A stretch of DNA of 64,000 bases, taken from the NCBI RefSeq assembly GCF_003606385.1, contig NZ_CP032514.1, forward strand, positions 2,666,001-2,730,000, written 5' to 3'. Positions within the stretch are counted from its first letter, which is position 1. Each line of letters begins with the position of its first letter. This DNA comes from Actinomyces lilanjuaniae (lineage in GTDB: Bacteria > Actinomycetota > Actinomycetes > Actinomycetales > Actinomycetaceae). Below the pieces are notes generated by a model that made no database searches, was not told the origin of the DNA, and saw only the letters and a program-made list of their open reading frames with translations. Both the position numbers and the translations under genes were made by a program. Positions 55,313 to 63,461 of this stretch are shown here, piece after piece.

Positions 55313-56158
55313 ATGCCCGCCGAGCCCCGCGACGCCCGTGAAGCCGTTGTCCGTGACGCCGTTGCCCCAGACGCCCGCCCCGCCCCTGCCAGCGGCGGCA
55401 CCTGCGCTGGCAGCGCCCGTCGGGGCCTAGCGGCCGTGGTGGCGGCGGTGCTCCTGGCCTCAGGGGGCGTGGTGGCCTGCTCCTCCGGCCAGGACCCCGA
55501 CATCCCCGCCCTGGAGGAGGCCGCCTCCGCGACGCCCGGGGCCTCCCAGGAGACCACCGCTGAGAGCGGGGCCGCAGCCGAGGACGCGGCCACTGCGTCA
55601 GCTGGCAGCGAGGACGGGACGGAAGACGCGGACGGCACCCAGGCCCCGGAGCAGGCCTCTGCCCAGGCCAGCCCGCCCGATCCCAGCGAGGTCACCGCGC
55701 AGTCCCTGTCCGACCCCGCCACCGGCTACACGATGGTCTCCGTGCCAGACGGCCTGGACCAGGCCCAGGCGGAGGTGCTGCTGGCCTTCGTGGCCTATGA
55801 CCGCGCCACCTGGGAGGCTCTTCGCGACATGGACGGCCTGGAGGAGGTCGAGGCCACCACCACCGGCAGCGCCCTGGAGTCCTACACCGAGTCCTACAAC
55901 GGGTACGCCGAGGCCGACCAGCACCTTGACGGCACCTTCTCAATGACTGTGGAGTCGGTGGAACTGATCTCAGACTATCGCATGGCCATGGTGGGAGCCT
56001 GCGGGGACTACCGAGAAGTAACACGTCTGTCCTCCTCAGGAGAGGACCAGACCCCGGACGAGTTCAACCAAGTCTACAGCGTGAACTACACGCTGACCTA
56101 CAGCATCGAGGGGTGGAAGGTCTCGTCCCGGTCAGAGTCGGGGGTGAACTGGTGCTGA
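55313..56158 (+). CDS. Predicted lipoprotein with C-terminal globular domain
   Basis: This 281-residue protein has an N-terminal leader of about 35 residues and a hydrophobic segment (GLAAVVAAVLLASGGVVAC) ending in a lipobox, with Cys at about residue 56. An Ala/Glu/Asp/Thr-rich stalk (60-130) and a globular part with YTMVSVPDGLDQAQAEVLLAF, SYTESYNGYAEADQHLDGTFS and a final VNYTLTYSIEGWKVSSR follow. The last part resembles NTF2/SnoaL-like accessory folds of exported actinobacterial proteins. Function is unknown. ATG 55313 follows GAGGGAGG. Its stop overlaps the next gene start by seven bases. Confidence 0.82.
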   Translation: MPAEPRDAREAVVRDAVAPDARPAPASGGTCAGSARRGLAAVVAAVLLASGGVVACSSGQDPDIPALEEAASATPGASQETTAESGAAAEDAATASAGSEDGTEDADGTQAPEQASAQASPPDPSEVTAQSLSDPATGYTMVSVPDGLDQAQAEVLLAFVAYDRATWEALRDMDGLEEVEATTTGSALESYTESYNGYAEADQHLDGTFSMTVESVELISDYRMAMVGACGDYREVTRLSSSGEDQTPDEFNQVYSVNYTLTYSIEGWKVSSRSESGVNWC

Positions 56159-57246
56159 CCCCACATCCCAGAAAGGGCTCTGACCACCTGAGCAGACCTG
56201 GGCGGGGCCGGCGTGGCCACAGCCGGGCGGCCCGGTGGGGGCAGCGTCGGCTGGCGACCCTCCTCCTAGCCGTCGTACTGGCAGTCACGGGCCTGCCCGC
56301 CGTCACCACCGCAGCAGACCAGCCGTCGGGTGAGGGGAGCGGGGCGCCCGGCTCAGCGGCAGCCAGCCAGTCCTCCGACGGTGGCGCGCAGGTCACGGTG
56401 TCGGTGTCCTATACCCAGGCCCAGGCGGGCTCCGAGGGCACCGGGGGTAGCCCGGTCACAACATCCACCCAGGTGGAGACCACCGTGCTGCCCGTGTGCT
56501 GGTTCGAGGAGGGAAATACCGGCCAGGAGACTGCCGAGTTCCTGGAGAGGATCGCTACCAGGGATGACGCTGCCAGCATCGTCATGGACTACCGCAACTG
56601 GGAGGACCACGCCGAGGACGCCCAGGGCCACTGGTATCTCCCCACCTGTGAGAGGAACAGGTGGGAGGGTGACGACGACCAGGACTTCATCGACCTCGTC
56701 ACCTCCTTCATGGAGGACAACCCCCCGGTCTACGTGGAGGCCGAGGAGGCGCCTCCCGAGCCCCCGGTGGACGGGGCCACCCTGGCTGCCGCAGCCTGGG
56801 ACGCGGTGGACATACCCGTGCCAGAGGTAGGCCACAACCCCTCCCTGGGAGAGGGAGGCGCGACCCTGGTGGGCTGGTACACCTGGGTGTGGGCCGCCGG
56901 GGACACACCCACCCAGGTCACCGCCACCGCCACCGCCGGACCAGTGACCGCCACCGTCACCGCCACCGCCACCGGCCTGGACCTGTCCGCCCCCGACGCC
57001 CAGGTGGACTGCCACGGCTTCGGCACACCCTGGAACCAGGGCGCCGAGGGCACCGACTGCACCGTGGTGTTCACCCGCAGCTCGGCCCACCTGGGCGGGA
57101 CCACGCCCCTGACCACCTCCGTCCGCTACGAGGTCTCCTATACCGCCACCGACGGCGCCGCCGACACCCTGGACACCGTGACTACCACCAGCACCCACGA
57201 CATCCCTGTCGCCGAGGTCCAGACCCTCACCACCAACCCCGACTAG
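56152..57246 (+). CDS. Secreted protein of unknown function coupled to the lipoprotein
   Basis: This 364-residue protein has an Arg-rich n-region and signal peptide (LATLLLAVVLAVTGLPAVTTA, about 34-56). An acidic globular part (LPVCWFEEGNTGQETAEF, then WYLPTCERNRWEG) leads to a C-terminal Thr/Val/Ala-rich beta domain (TATATAGPVTATVTATATG). Four or more Cys suggest disulphides. It overlaps the lipoprotein gene, so the two exported proteins are co-translated and may form a pair. The last 51 bases are repeated 4.6 kb downstream, where a second, lost copy of the gene once ended. GTG 56152 was chosen, with GGGGG upstream. Confidence 0.8.
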   Translation: MLTPHPRKGSDHLSRPGRGRRGHSRAARWGQRRLATLLLAVVLAVTGLPAVTTAADQPSGEGSGAPGSAAASQSSDGGAQVTVSVSYTQAQAGSEGTGGSPVTTSTQVETTVLPVCWFEEGNTGQETAEFLERIATRDDAASIVMDYRNWEDHAEDAQGHWYLPTCERNRWEGDDDQDFIDLVTSFMEDNPPVYVEAEEAPPEPPVDGATLAAAAWDAVDIPVPEVGHNPSLGEGGATLVGWYTWVWAAGDTPTQVTATATAGPVTATVTATATGLDLSAPDAQVDCHGFGTPWNQGAEGTDCTVVFTRSSAHLGGTTPLTTSVRYEVSYTATDGAADTLDTVTTTSTHDIPVAEVQTLTTNPD

Positions 57247-57396
57247 AAACCCGGAAACACCACCGCCTGCGCTACCGGGGGTCCCGGCCCCGGGGGGCGT
57301 CAGGAAGCAGCTGCGGAGGAATCCGACGGACTGACACCCGGGGAGGCCGACCCCGGGCCAGCAGGATCGACGACGCAGTCACATTCTCACCCTCTG

Positions 57397-57463
57397 ACCC
57401 ACCACGACGCACCACACCAGCGGCACGCGCCAGACCCCTCTGCACACCACCACGACCGCGCAC
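57397..57463 (-). pseudogene. Remnant 5' end of a deleted paralogous gene
   Basis: From GTG 57463 the minus strand encodes RGRGGVQRGLARAAGVVRRGG, nearly identical to the first 22 residues of the gene starting at 58935. It then diverges abruptly into unrelated sequence. The preceding spacer is shared as well. This is best explained as the start of a further tandem copy removed by recombination. Confidence 0.75.
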
Positions 57464-57493
57464 GAGAACAGCCCCCCTAGCCCTTAGCCCTTA
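57397..57493 (-). repeat. Long direct repeat, copy 1 (copy 2 at 58869-58964)
   Basis: About 96 bp are repeated with three mismatches visible by eye. The block spans the end of one paralogous gene, the spacer with GGGCTAAGGGCTAGGGGGG, the ribosome-binding site and the first codons of the next gene. It is the likely crossover site for copy-number change in the array. Confidence 0.85.
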
Positions 57494-58935
57494 GTCCTTG
57501 TTGATGGTGATGTCACCGGGGTCACCGCCCGGCTCGCCGTCAGCCCCCAGCACCAGCTCGGAGGCGATACTCCTCCCCTCGTATACAGCATTTGACAAGT
57601 TGTCAAGAATATCGTCCTCGTCGAGGTCAGCGACATCATCGGAGTGACCCCACTCACGCACCGCCGAGACCACGTCGTCACTGGGAGCAGCAGGCAGGTC
57701 AACCACCGGCCCCTGGCCCGAGCCCGGCTCGTGGTACCACGGGTACGGCTCATCGTTCGCCGGGTCCACGAAGTTCTCCGGGGCCAGGGCCTCCTGCGGC
57801 ACCAGCCCGCCGTTGGCCGCCTCCGCGTAGGCGTAGGCCTCCAGCAGGCTCCGACTACCAGCAGTCGGTCCTTCCAGGTCCGCCACGGTGGCCCCGGGCA
57901 GGCCACCCACACGCACCGGCCCACCCAGGACGGCACCCTCCTGCACCACCAGGGGCGCAGCCACCTCCGCACCGGCACCACCACTGCGGCCACCCACCAC
58001 CGTGGTAAACACAGCCCGCCCCAGGTACTGCACCCCCCAGAACTCCTCCATCTCCTCCTCACCCGCACCACCAGCCTCCAGCTCCGCCCCACGCACCGAC
58101 CCCACAGCCCCCAGGAACGACCGGACCGCACCCACCCGGTAGTACACCCCCTCCAGACCCTCAGCACTGCCACCACGCGCCGCCTGGCTGGCCAAACCAG
58201 ACGCCACCGTCACCACCGCGTCACGGTCCTCCACCACCCGGTACACCACAGACGCCACCACACCCTGCTGCTCACCCACACCACCGTCCAGCCCCAGCGC
58301 CTCACCAGCACCCCGCCCCAGGGCCACACCCACCACCTCCGGCGCACAGTTGGCCACCACCACAGCCACCTGGCGCCTGACCTCCCCGAGAACCGACCCA
58401 CAGGAACCCCACCAAACAGCCCCATCACCCGACCAGACACCCACAAGGCACGCGCCCGCACCACCGGGTCCGCGTCACCACGCAACGACGACACCACAGC
58501 CCCCACCCCAGCCAGAGCCTCCAGACCCTCAGACCCCCACCCCCGCGACGACAGCCCATCCCACCGCTCCACAGCAGCACCCGACGCAACCCACACACCA
58601 CCGCCCGCACCAGCCTCCCCGTCAGCACCAGCCGAAGCACCCCCCGTCGCAGCCGACGCAGCCGACGTGGCCTCCTCAGCCCCAGCCGAAGCACCCGCCC
58701 CCGCCTCCTGGGCAGGCCCCTCCGGAGCCAGGTAGTCCAGCGCCACCACCGGGTCACCCACCAGCCCCTCCAGCACACCAGACAGAGGATCATGCACCCG
58801 AACCCACCACCACCCACCAGCACCCACACCACCACCAGCCAGCACCACCACCAGCACCACCACAACCAACCCACCACGACGCACCACACCAGCAGCACGC
58901 GCCAGACCCCTCTGCACACCACCACGACCACACAC
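57491..58935 (-). pseudogene. TM-anchored, N-truncated paralogue of the large array protein; frame broken once
   Basis: The 5' part from GTG 58935 encodes a hydrophobic anchor (LVVVVLVVVLAGGGVGAGGWWW). It then has HDPLSGVLEGLVGDPVVALDYLAPEG and AVVSSLRGDADPVVRARAL, and later sequence shifts frame. The 3' part has VLGEVRRQVAVVVANCAPE, VVYRVVEDRDAVVTVAS and an ending VVDLPAAPSDDVVSAVREW shared with the neighbouring paralogue. One G restored at 58407-58410 unites them (1446 nt). The protein keeps only the C-terminal two-thirds of the larger paralogue behind a TM anchor. Function is unknown. Confidence 0.7.
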
Positions 58936-58964
58936 GAGAACAGCCCCCCTAGCCCTTAGCCCTT
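58869..58964 (-). repeat. Long direct repeat, copy 2
   Basis: This is the second copy of the 96-bp block at 57397-57493. Here it covers the stop region of the large array gene and the start of its truncated paralogue. Confidence 0.85.
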
Positions 58965-61151
58965 GTCGATCCTGACACCGGGGTCACCGCCCGCACCGTC
59001 CTCGGCCAGCACCAACTCGGACGCATTGTCGGCTCCCTTGCTTGCTCTGGTTCTGACAGTACCCAGGACGTCGTCGTGGTCTTGCCTGGCCACCTCGCTG
59101 GAGGTAGCCCACTCACGCACCGCCGAGACCACGTCGTCACTGGGAGCAGCAGGCAGGTCAACCACCGGGCCACCCCCCGAGCCCGGCTCCCGGTACCACG
59201 GGTACGGCTCACCAGTCGCCGGGTCCACGAAGTGCTCCGGGGCCAGAACACCCTCCGGCAGGAACCCCCCGTTCGCCGCCTCCGCACAGGCATACGCCTC
59301 CCACAGGCTACGACTACCAGCAGCGGGGTTGTCCAGCACCTCCACCGTCTCCGGAGCCAGGGCCTTCACCACCACCGGCCTGGCCAGGGTGGTCCCCAGG
59401 CTCCACACCAAGGGCGCAGCAGGCCCCGAGGTCACCGCGCCCACCCCCGCACCAGCCACCGTGGTAAACACCGACACCGCCGTACCCGCCGCCTCCCGCG
59501 CCCCAGCCGCATCAGAGGCAGCCTGGGCCTCCAGGTCCGCGACACGCTCCGACCCCACAGCCTCCAAGTAGGCCTGCGCCGCCGCAGCAGCCTCGTACTT
59601 GTTGTACAGCTCCTCGGGGGTGGAGGCCTCCACGCCCAGGGCCTGGTTGGCCATGGCCGCCGCCATGGTCACAGCCGCGTCCTCGTTGTCAACCACCCGG
59701 TACATCAGACTGGTCACCACGCTCTTCGCCTCAGCAGAACCACCCTCAAGCCCCAGCCCCGCAGGACTCTGATCGTTGGCGACCTGGACGGCCTCCTGGG
59801 CACTGTTGGCCACCAGCAGGGAGAGGTTCTCCTTCATCACCTCGGTGTAGTCCTCCAGGGACACCTCGTTGACCGCCATCTCCATGGACCGCGCCGTGGC
59901 CCACGTCGCCGCCCCCGCCGTGGCGGCATCGGCACCACCACGAAGAGAGGAGGCCGCCGCCTGCGCCGCAGTCAGACCATCCAGACCCACCTCCGGGTCC
60001 CACTCACGCGACCCCAGCAGCTCCCACCGCTCCTGAGACCCCTCCCCAGGCACCCACCGCCCCTTGTCATCGGGCTCCCCGTCAGGCACCAGGTAGCCCA
60101 GCGCCGCCTGCGGGTTGGACCCCATCGCCGACAGCACCCCGTACAACGGGTCCAGCGAGCCCCCCGTGTACAGCCCCTCATACCCCTTGTGCTGACTCAC
60201 CTCAGCAGGCACCGCACCGTCGTAGTCGTCACCCTCCAGCCGACCCGCCAGGTCCACCAGGAAGTCCGTCCCGTAGACCGCCCCCTCAGCGGCCAGCAGC
60301 GCGTTGAGCCCTGACATGCGCCCCTGCTGACCCTCCTGGTGCACCCCGGAGTATACGGCCGCAGCCATGTCAACCACCTCCCCCTGCTCACGGACCTCCA
60401 CACCCGGCTGGGTCGAGGCAGCCAGCACGTGCCCCAGCACCCCCACGCCCTGGGCGGCCGCCTCACGGTCCACCACGGCGTTGGCCATGTTCTGCGTCCC
60501 GCCACCAGCTCCCTCGTAGACGGTGTGGTAGGACTCCACACGGCCAGGCAGCCCCAGGAACCCCTCCACACCGAAGGTGCTCACGAAGGACGCCCCGTAG
60601 GTAGGCACGTCCTGGTGCTTGGCCATCTCCGCCAGGACCTGCTCCACAGTGCGCCCGTCCTCAGCCACCCCTCACGACTGGACAGCGCCTGGTTCAGGGC
60701 GGTGGCGTCACCGCGCCCACCCACCACCGACAACGAGTTGTAGGCCACCACGTTAGCCACCGTGTCCTCCACCCCTCAGGCAGGTAGTAGCACACCCACC
60801 CCCAGGACCAGCCATCGTGACCCCCTGGGAGTTCATGTCCACAGCCTCCTGCCGACGAGTACGCAGCTCCTCAGCCACCCCCTGCAGGTGGACCACCGCC
60901 GCACCCCACCCAGCACCCGCACCCACAGAAACAGGCCCACCGGCACCCGCGCCGCCAACAACCGCGCCGACCCACGCCCCGCCCCCACCAGGCAGCGTCT
61001 TCCACTCCACCGACCCCACCACAGGCTCACCCACACGGTTCACGTTACGCGCCGCCACCTGCAACCGCTCCGTGTCAGCCATCGCCGCCCACGACTCCAG
61101 CCCCACCACATAGGACAGCAGCCGCTCAGGATCCAGACTCACAAAAACCAC
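58956..61151 (-). pseudogene. Large lineage-specific helical protein of the array; three missing bases
   Basis: GTG 61151 opens VFVSLDPERLLSYVVGLESWAAMADTE, with no signal peptide. The frame then passes VEELRTRRQEAVDMNSQGV and breaks at about 60795-60803, 60772-60775 and 60668-60671. Restoring one G-run base at each point gives VCYYLPEGVEDTVANVV and SSREGVAEDGRTVEQVL, 2199 nt and about 732 residues. The long 3' frame (570 codons from 60668) is Ala/Glu/Val-rich and helical, with a Gly/Ala-rich hydrophobic stretch (VSVFTTVAGAGVGAVTSGPAAPLVW). It ends GGDPGVRIDKG. The signal-less helical N-terminus and adjacent WXG-like gene suggest a T7SS substrate. I recall similar large Actinomyces proteins of unknown function. 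Confidence 0.75.
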
Positions 61152-61191
61152 GACCGCACCCCCGCTCTAGCCCGACAGCTACCCACCACAG

Positions 61192-61221
61192 CTACTCGTC
61201 CCACTTCTACTCGTCCCACTT
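61192..61221 (-). repeat. 15-bp perfect tandem duplication over a stop codon
   Basis: CTACTCGTCCCACTT occurs twice in tandem. The right copy contains the stop TAG and the last codons (KWDE) of the WXG-like gene, and the left copy is its duplicate just past the stop. Confidence 0.85.
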
Positions 61222-61617
61222 CGTGTCAGCCTCGTCGCTACCCTCAGGCACCTGGTCCTCCTCCTGGTTGATCGCGGACTGCACGTCAGTCTGGACCTCC
61301 TCCACCCTGTCACGCACAGCCTGGACACCAGTGTCAATAGACCCAGCAAACTCAACAGCCTTGGGCGAGTCCCACGCCCCGGCCAGACCACCAGCCACGT
61401 CACTGACACCAGCAGGCGCCGCCACCGCCGTCGCAGCCACCGAAGCAGTAAGACCGACATCGCCACCAACACCCGACGCCGCCAGCACCACCCGGACCTT
61501 CAGCCGCTCCATCGCCGACTTCCTCCTGTTCTCCACCATCTCAGGACTCTCAGAGCCCTCAGACTCCCCGGAGCCCTCGCCGCCCTGGGCGGCCTCGTCC
61601 TCCTCAGCCAAGACCAC
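61207..61617 (-). CDS. WXG100-like helical protein preceding the large array gene
   Basis: This 136-residue protein has an acidic, Glu/Ser/Gly-rich leader (1-30), basic RRKSAMERLKVRV and an Ala/Val/Gly-rich helical middle. LAGAWDSPKAVEFAGSIDTGVQAVRDRVEEVQTDV follows, with a W-x-x-P/K turn resembling the WXG hairpin, and an acidic tail ends KWDE. It lies 55 bp before the large array gene on the same strand. Context and helix-turn-helix layout suggest a T7SS partner protein, but the strict W-x-G is absent. GTG 61617 has GGAGAGGGG upstream. Confidence 0.68.
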   Translation of the reverse strand: MVLAEEDEAAQGGEGSGESEGSESPEMVENRRKSAMERLKVRVVLAASGVGGDVGLTASVAATAVAAPAGVSDVAGGLAGAWDSPKAVEFAGSIDTGVQAVRDRVEEVQTDVQSAINQEEDQVPEGSDEADTKWDE

Positions 61618-61635
61618 CAGCCCCTCTCCACTCCG

Positions 61636-61648
61636 ACCCTACTAGGGT
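61636..61648 (-). promoter_or_regulatory. Perfect dyad near the start of the WXG-like gene
   Basis: ACCCTA-C-TAGGGT lies 18 bases upstream of GTG 61617. TAGGGT could be a -10 element, or the whole dyad an operator. The gap from here to 61800 otherwise shows no gene. Confidence 0.4.
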
Positions 61649-61809
61649 AGACCAGGGTGGCCGACCACAGGACGCCTCCCCGGAGGACGGCCACAACCTC
61701 AGGCTAAGTAACGCTCGGACAGTCACGTGGATTACGCTACCATCACAGGCGGTCACTCCGGAAGAACACCCGCAGGAAACACGGCAGTCACCCGGCCCGC
61801 ACCACCACT

Positions 61810-61860
61810 CACGACATCCCCGTCGCCGAGGTCCAGACCCTCACCACCAACCCCGACTGA
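61810..61860 (+). pseudogene. Remnant 3' end of a second copy of the secreted-protein gene
   Basis: 48 of 51 bases match 57196-57246, the 3' end of the secreted-protein gene, including the reading frame HDIPVAEVQTLTTNPD and a stop (TGA instead of TAG). Upstream, similarity fades within about 15 bases. The rest of that gene is missing, so this is a fragment left by duplication and deletion around the array. Confidence 0.8.
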
Positions 61861-61971
61861 GACCCACCACCAGCGGTCGACAGCAGCGCCCTCACCCACA
61901 CGCCACCCTCCCGCCCCAGCACGCCAGGGGTCAGACCACCCGGCTGCCGGGGAAGTCTCCGCCCGCGCGCG

Positions 61972-62790
61972 TCAGGGACTGGCCGAGGACGAGGCCGACG
62001 GGGAGGCCGACCCTGGGCCAGCAGGAAGGCTCCCGCTGCGGGCAGGACCGGAGGCGACCTGGGGCAGGCGCGCCAGGGCACCAGCCAGCACGGTACGGAA
62101 CCCGAGCTCGTAGTCGTCCTCTCCCGGGCCGGGCCCCCAGCCGCACCCCTCCCAGCAGCTCAGCCGGGCCAGGGCGGTGTGCCCGTCAGGGTAGCGCCAG
62201 GCCACCAGCGCGCTCACCCGTCCTAAGTTCCAGGCCCACCCCTGGCCCTCCACGCCCTCCAACTCCAGCTCCTCCACACGCGCGTTCAGGTAGACCTGCG
62301 GGATGTCGTCGAACTCCACCGTGTCGCTGCCCGCCCGCACCACCCTGGTGGAGGCGGAGTAGTCCAGGCTCAGCCGCCCCAACGGGTCCTGGTCAGACTC
62401 CAGCCGGCACGAGTAGGAGTAGCCCTGCCCGCCACCGGGCAGCACCCCCTGCGGCTGGTGGCTGTAGGAGACGGAGTAGACCCGCATCTCCAGCACCCGC
62501 TCCAGCTCCCGGGCGGAGAACACCTCGCACAGCGTCTCCTGCGCCAACGGGGAAGGCCCCACCGACGCGGTAGCCGTCGGCTGGGCCGAGCCGTCCAGCC
62601 GACCTGCCCGCCAGGCCAGGACCAGCCCCTCCGCCAGCAGACCCACCACCAGCAGCACGAGCACCACCAGGGCCACCCCGTGCTGGCGCAGCCACGGCAC
62701 GGACCGGCCCGCACCCTGACCAGCAGCCCCCGCCCGGCGCGCGCCCTGCACGCCCGTCTTCTCCTGGCCACCCGTGCCCTGGTCGCTCAC
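61972..62790 (-). CDS. Single-TM exported protein of unknown function
   Basis: This 272-residue protein has a Gln/Gly/Arg-rich cytoplasmic start and one TM (VALVVLVLLVVGLLAEGLVLAW, about 37-58). The extracytoplasmic part has CEVFSARELERVLEMRVYSVSYS, SYSCRLESDQDPLGRLSLDY and LSCWEGCGWGPG. It resembles the DUF3558-like lipoprotein pattern, including paired cysteines, although anchored by a TM. It ends with a Ser/Pro-rich tail. GTG 62790 overlaps the stop of the upstream lipoprotein gene (GTGA), so the two are co-translated. No function is proposed. Confidence 0.75.
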   Translation of the reverse strand: MSDQGTGGQEKTGVQGARRAGAAGQGAGRSVPWLRQHGVALVVLVLLVVGLLAEGLVLAWRAGRLDGSAQPTATASVGPSPLAQETLCEVFSARELERVLEMRVYSVSYSHQPQGVLPGGGQGYSYSCRLESDQDPLGRLSLDYSASTRVVRAGSDTVEFDDIPQVYLNARVEELELEGVEGQGWAWNLGRVSALVAWRYPDGHTALARLSCWEGCGWGPGPGEDDYELGFRTVLAGALARLPQVASGPARSGSLPAGPGSASPSASSSASP

Positions 62791-63461
62791 AGCTCCCCCT
62801 TCAGGTCCTCGAACCTCTTCCCCGTGCCCGGCACGGGCTCCCCCTGGCACACCCACGGCGTCATCGAGGCCGCCAGGTTGACCAGGTTGGCCCGCCTGTC
62901 CCCCCGCATCCCGTGACCCGGGTGCACCGAGGCCACCACGTAGCGGTCCCCGCACACGAACACCGCCGACCCACCAGGCCCAGTAGTGCCATCGTAGTCA
63001 TCCAGAGCCACCTCCCCCTCACCGTCCACACCCGCCACAGCAAACGGCTCACCCTCCTGCCCCGACTGCCAGGCCGAGGCCTGATTGACCGGGATTTCAC
63101 CAGAGCGCATCCGCCCGAAGGAAGCTATCACCACCGGGCTGACACTGCGTCCTTCTGCCGCGTAGGCATTGCAGTTGACATACCGGATTCCCCAGTCGTC
63201 CTGGTAGCGCACCGACTGCTCAAAGGTCACCGGCTCCTCAAGTACCGCCTCGAACGAGGAGGTGGGCACGCCCACGCACCCGAACTCCGCCTCCTCCACC
63301 GACACGCTCGCAGGCGCCACCGCCCCAGCATCCCCGCCATCATCACCACCGCCCCAGGGCAGCACCGAGCACGCCCCCACCACCACGACCAGCAGAACCA
63401 CCACGCCAGTACGGGTGAGACGACCCCACACACCACCACGATCACGCACCACGACCACCAC
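62787..63461 (-). CDS. Predicted DUF3558-like lipoprotein
   Basis: This 224-residue protein has an Arg-containing start and hydrophobic segment VVVLLVVVVGAC ending in a lipobox, with Cys at about residue 31. The mature part includes FGCVGVPTSSFEAVLEEPV, IRYVNCNAYA and a final VWVCQGE-type Cys region (TPWVCQGEPVPG). This pattern of Cys and a C-terminal small-residue segment is like DUF3558/LppP-type lipoproteins. The leader resembles at DNA level the leaders of the array genes at 57463 and 58935. GTG 63461 directly follows the TGA of the upstream partial gene. Confidence 0.75.
   Translation of the reverse strand: MVVVVRDRGGVWGRLTRTGVVVLLVVVVGACSVLPWGGGDDGGDAGAVAPASVSVEEAEFGCVGVPTSSFEAVLEEPVTFEQSVRYQDDWGIRYVNCNAYAAEGRSVSPVVIASFGRMRSGEIPVNQASAWQSGQEGEPFAVAGVDGEGEVALDDYDGTTGPGGSAVFVCGDRYVVASVHPGHGMRGDRRANLVNLAASMTPWVCQGEPVPGTGKRFEDLKGEL

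Noticed and set aside
54147..57246. Integrated prophage or ICE at tRNA-Thr
   Set aside because: No integrase, direct repeat of the tRNA 3' end or phage genes are visible, so the tRNA location alone is not enough.
59076..60314. 412-codon plus-strand frame in the array region
   Set aside because: It is antisense to the large array gene, and its His/Arg/Gly-rich composition mirrors that gene's Ala/Glu/Val codons.
57247..63461. CRISPR array
   Set aside because: The repeats here are two long gene-boundary copies and short tandem units, without regularly spaced repeats or unique spacers.
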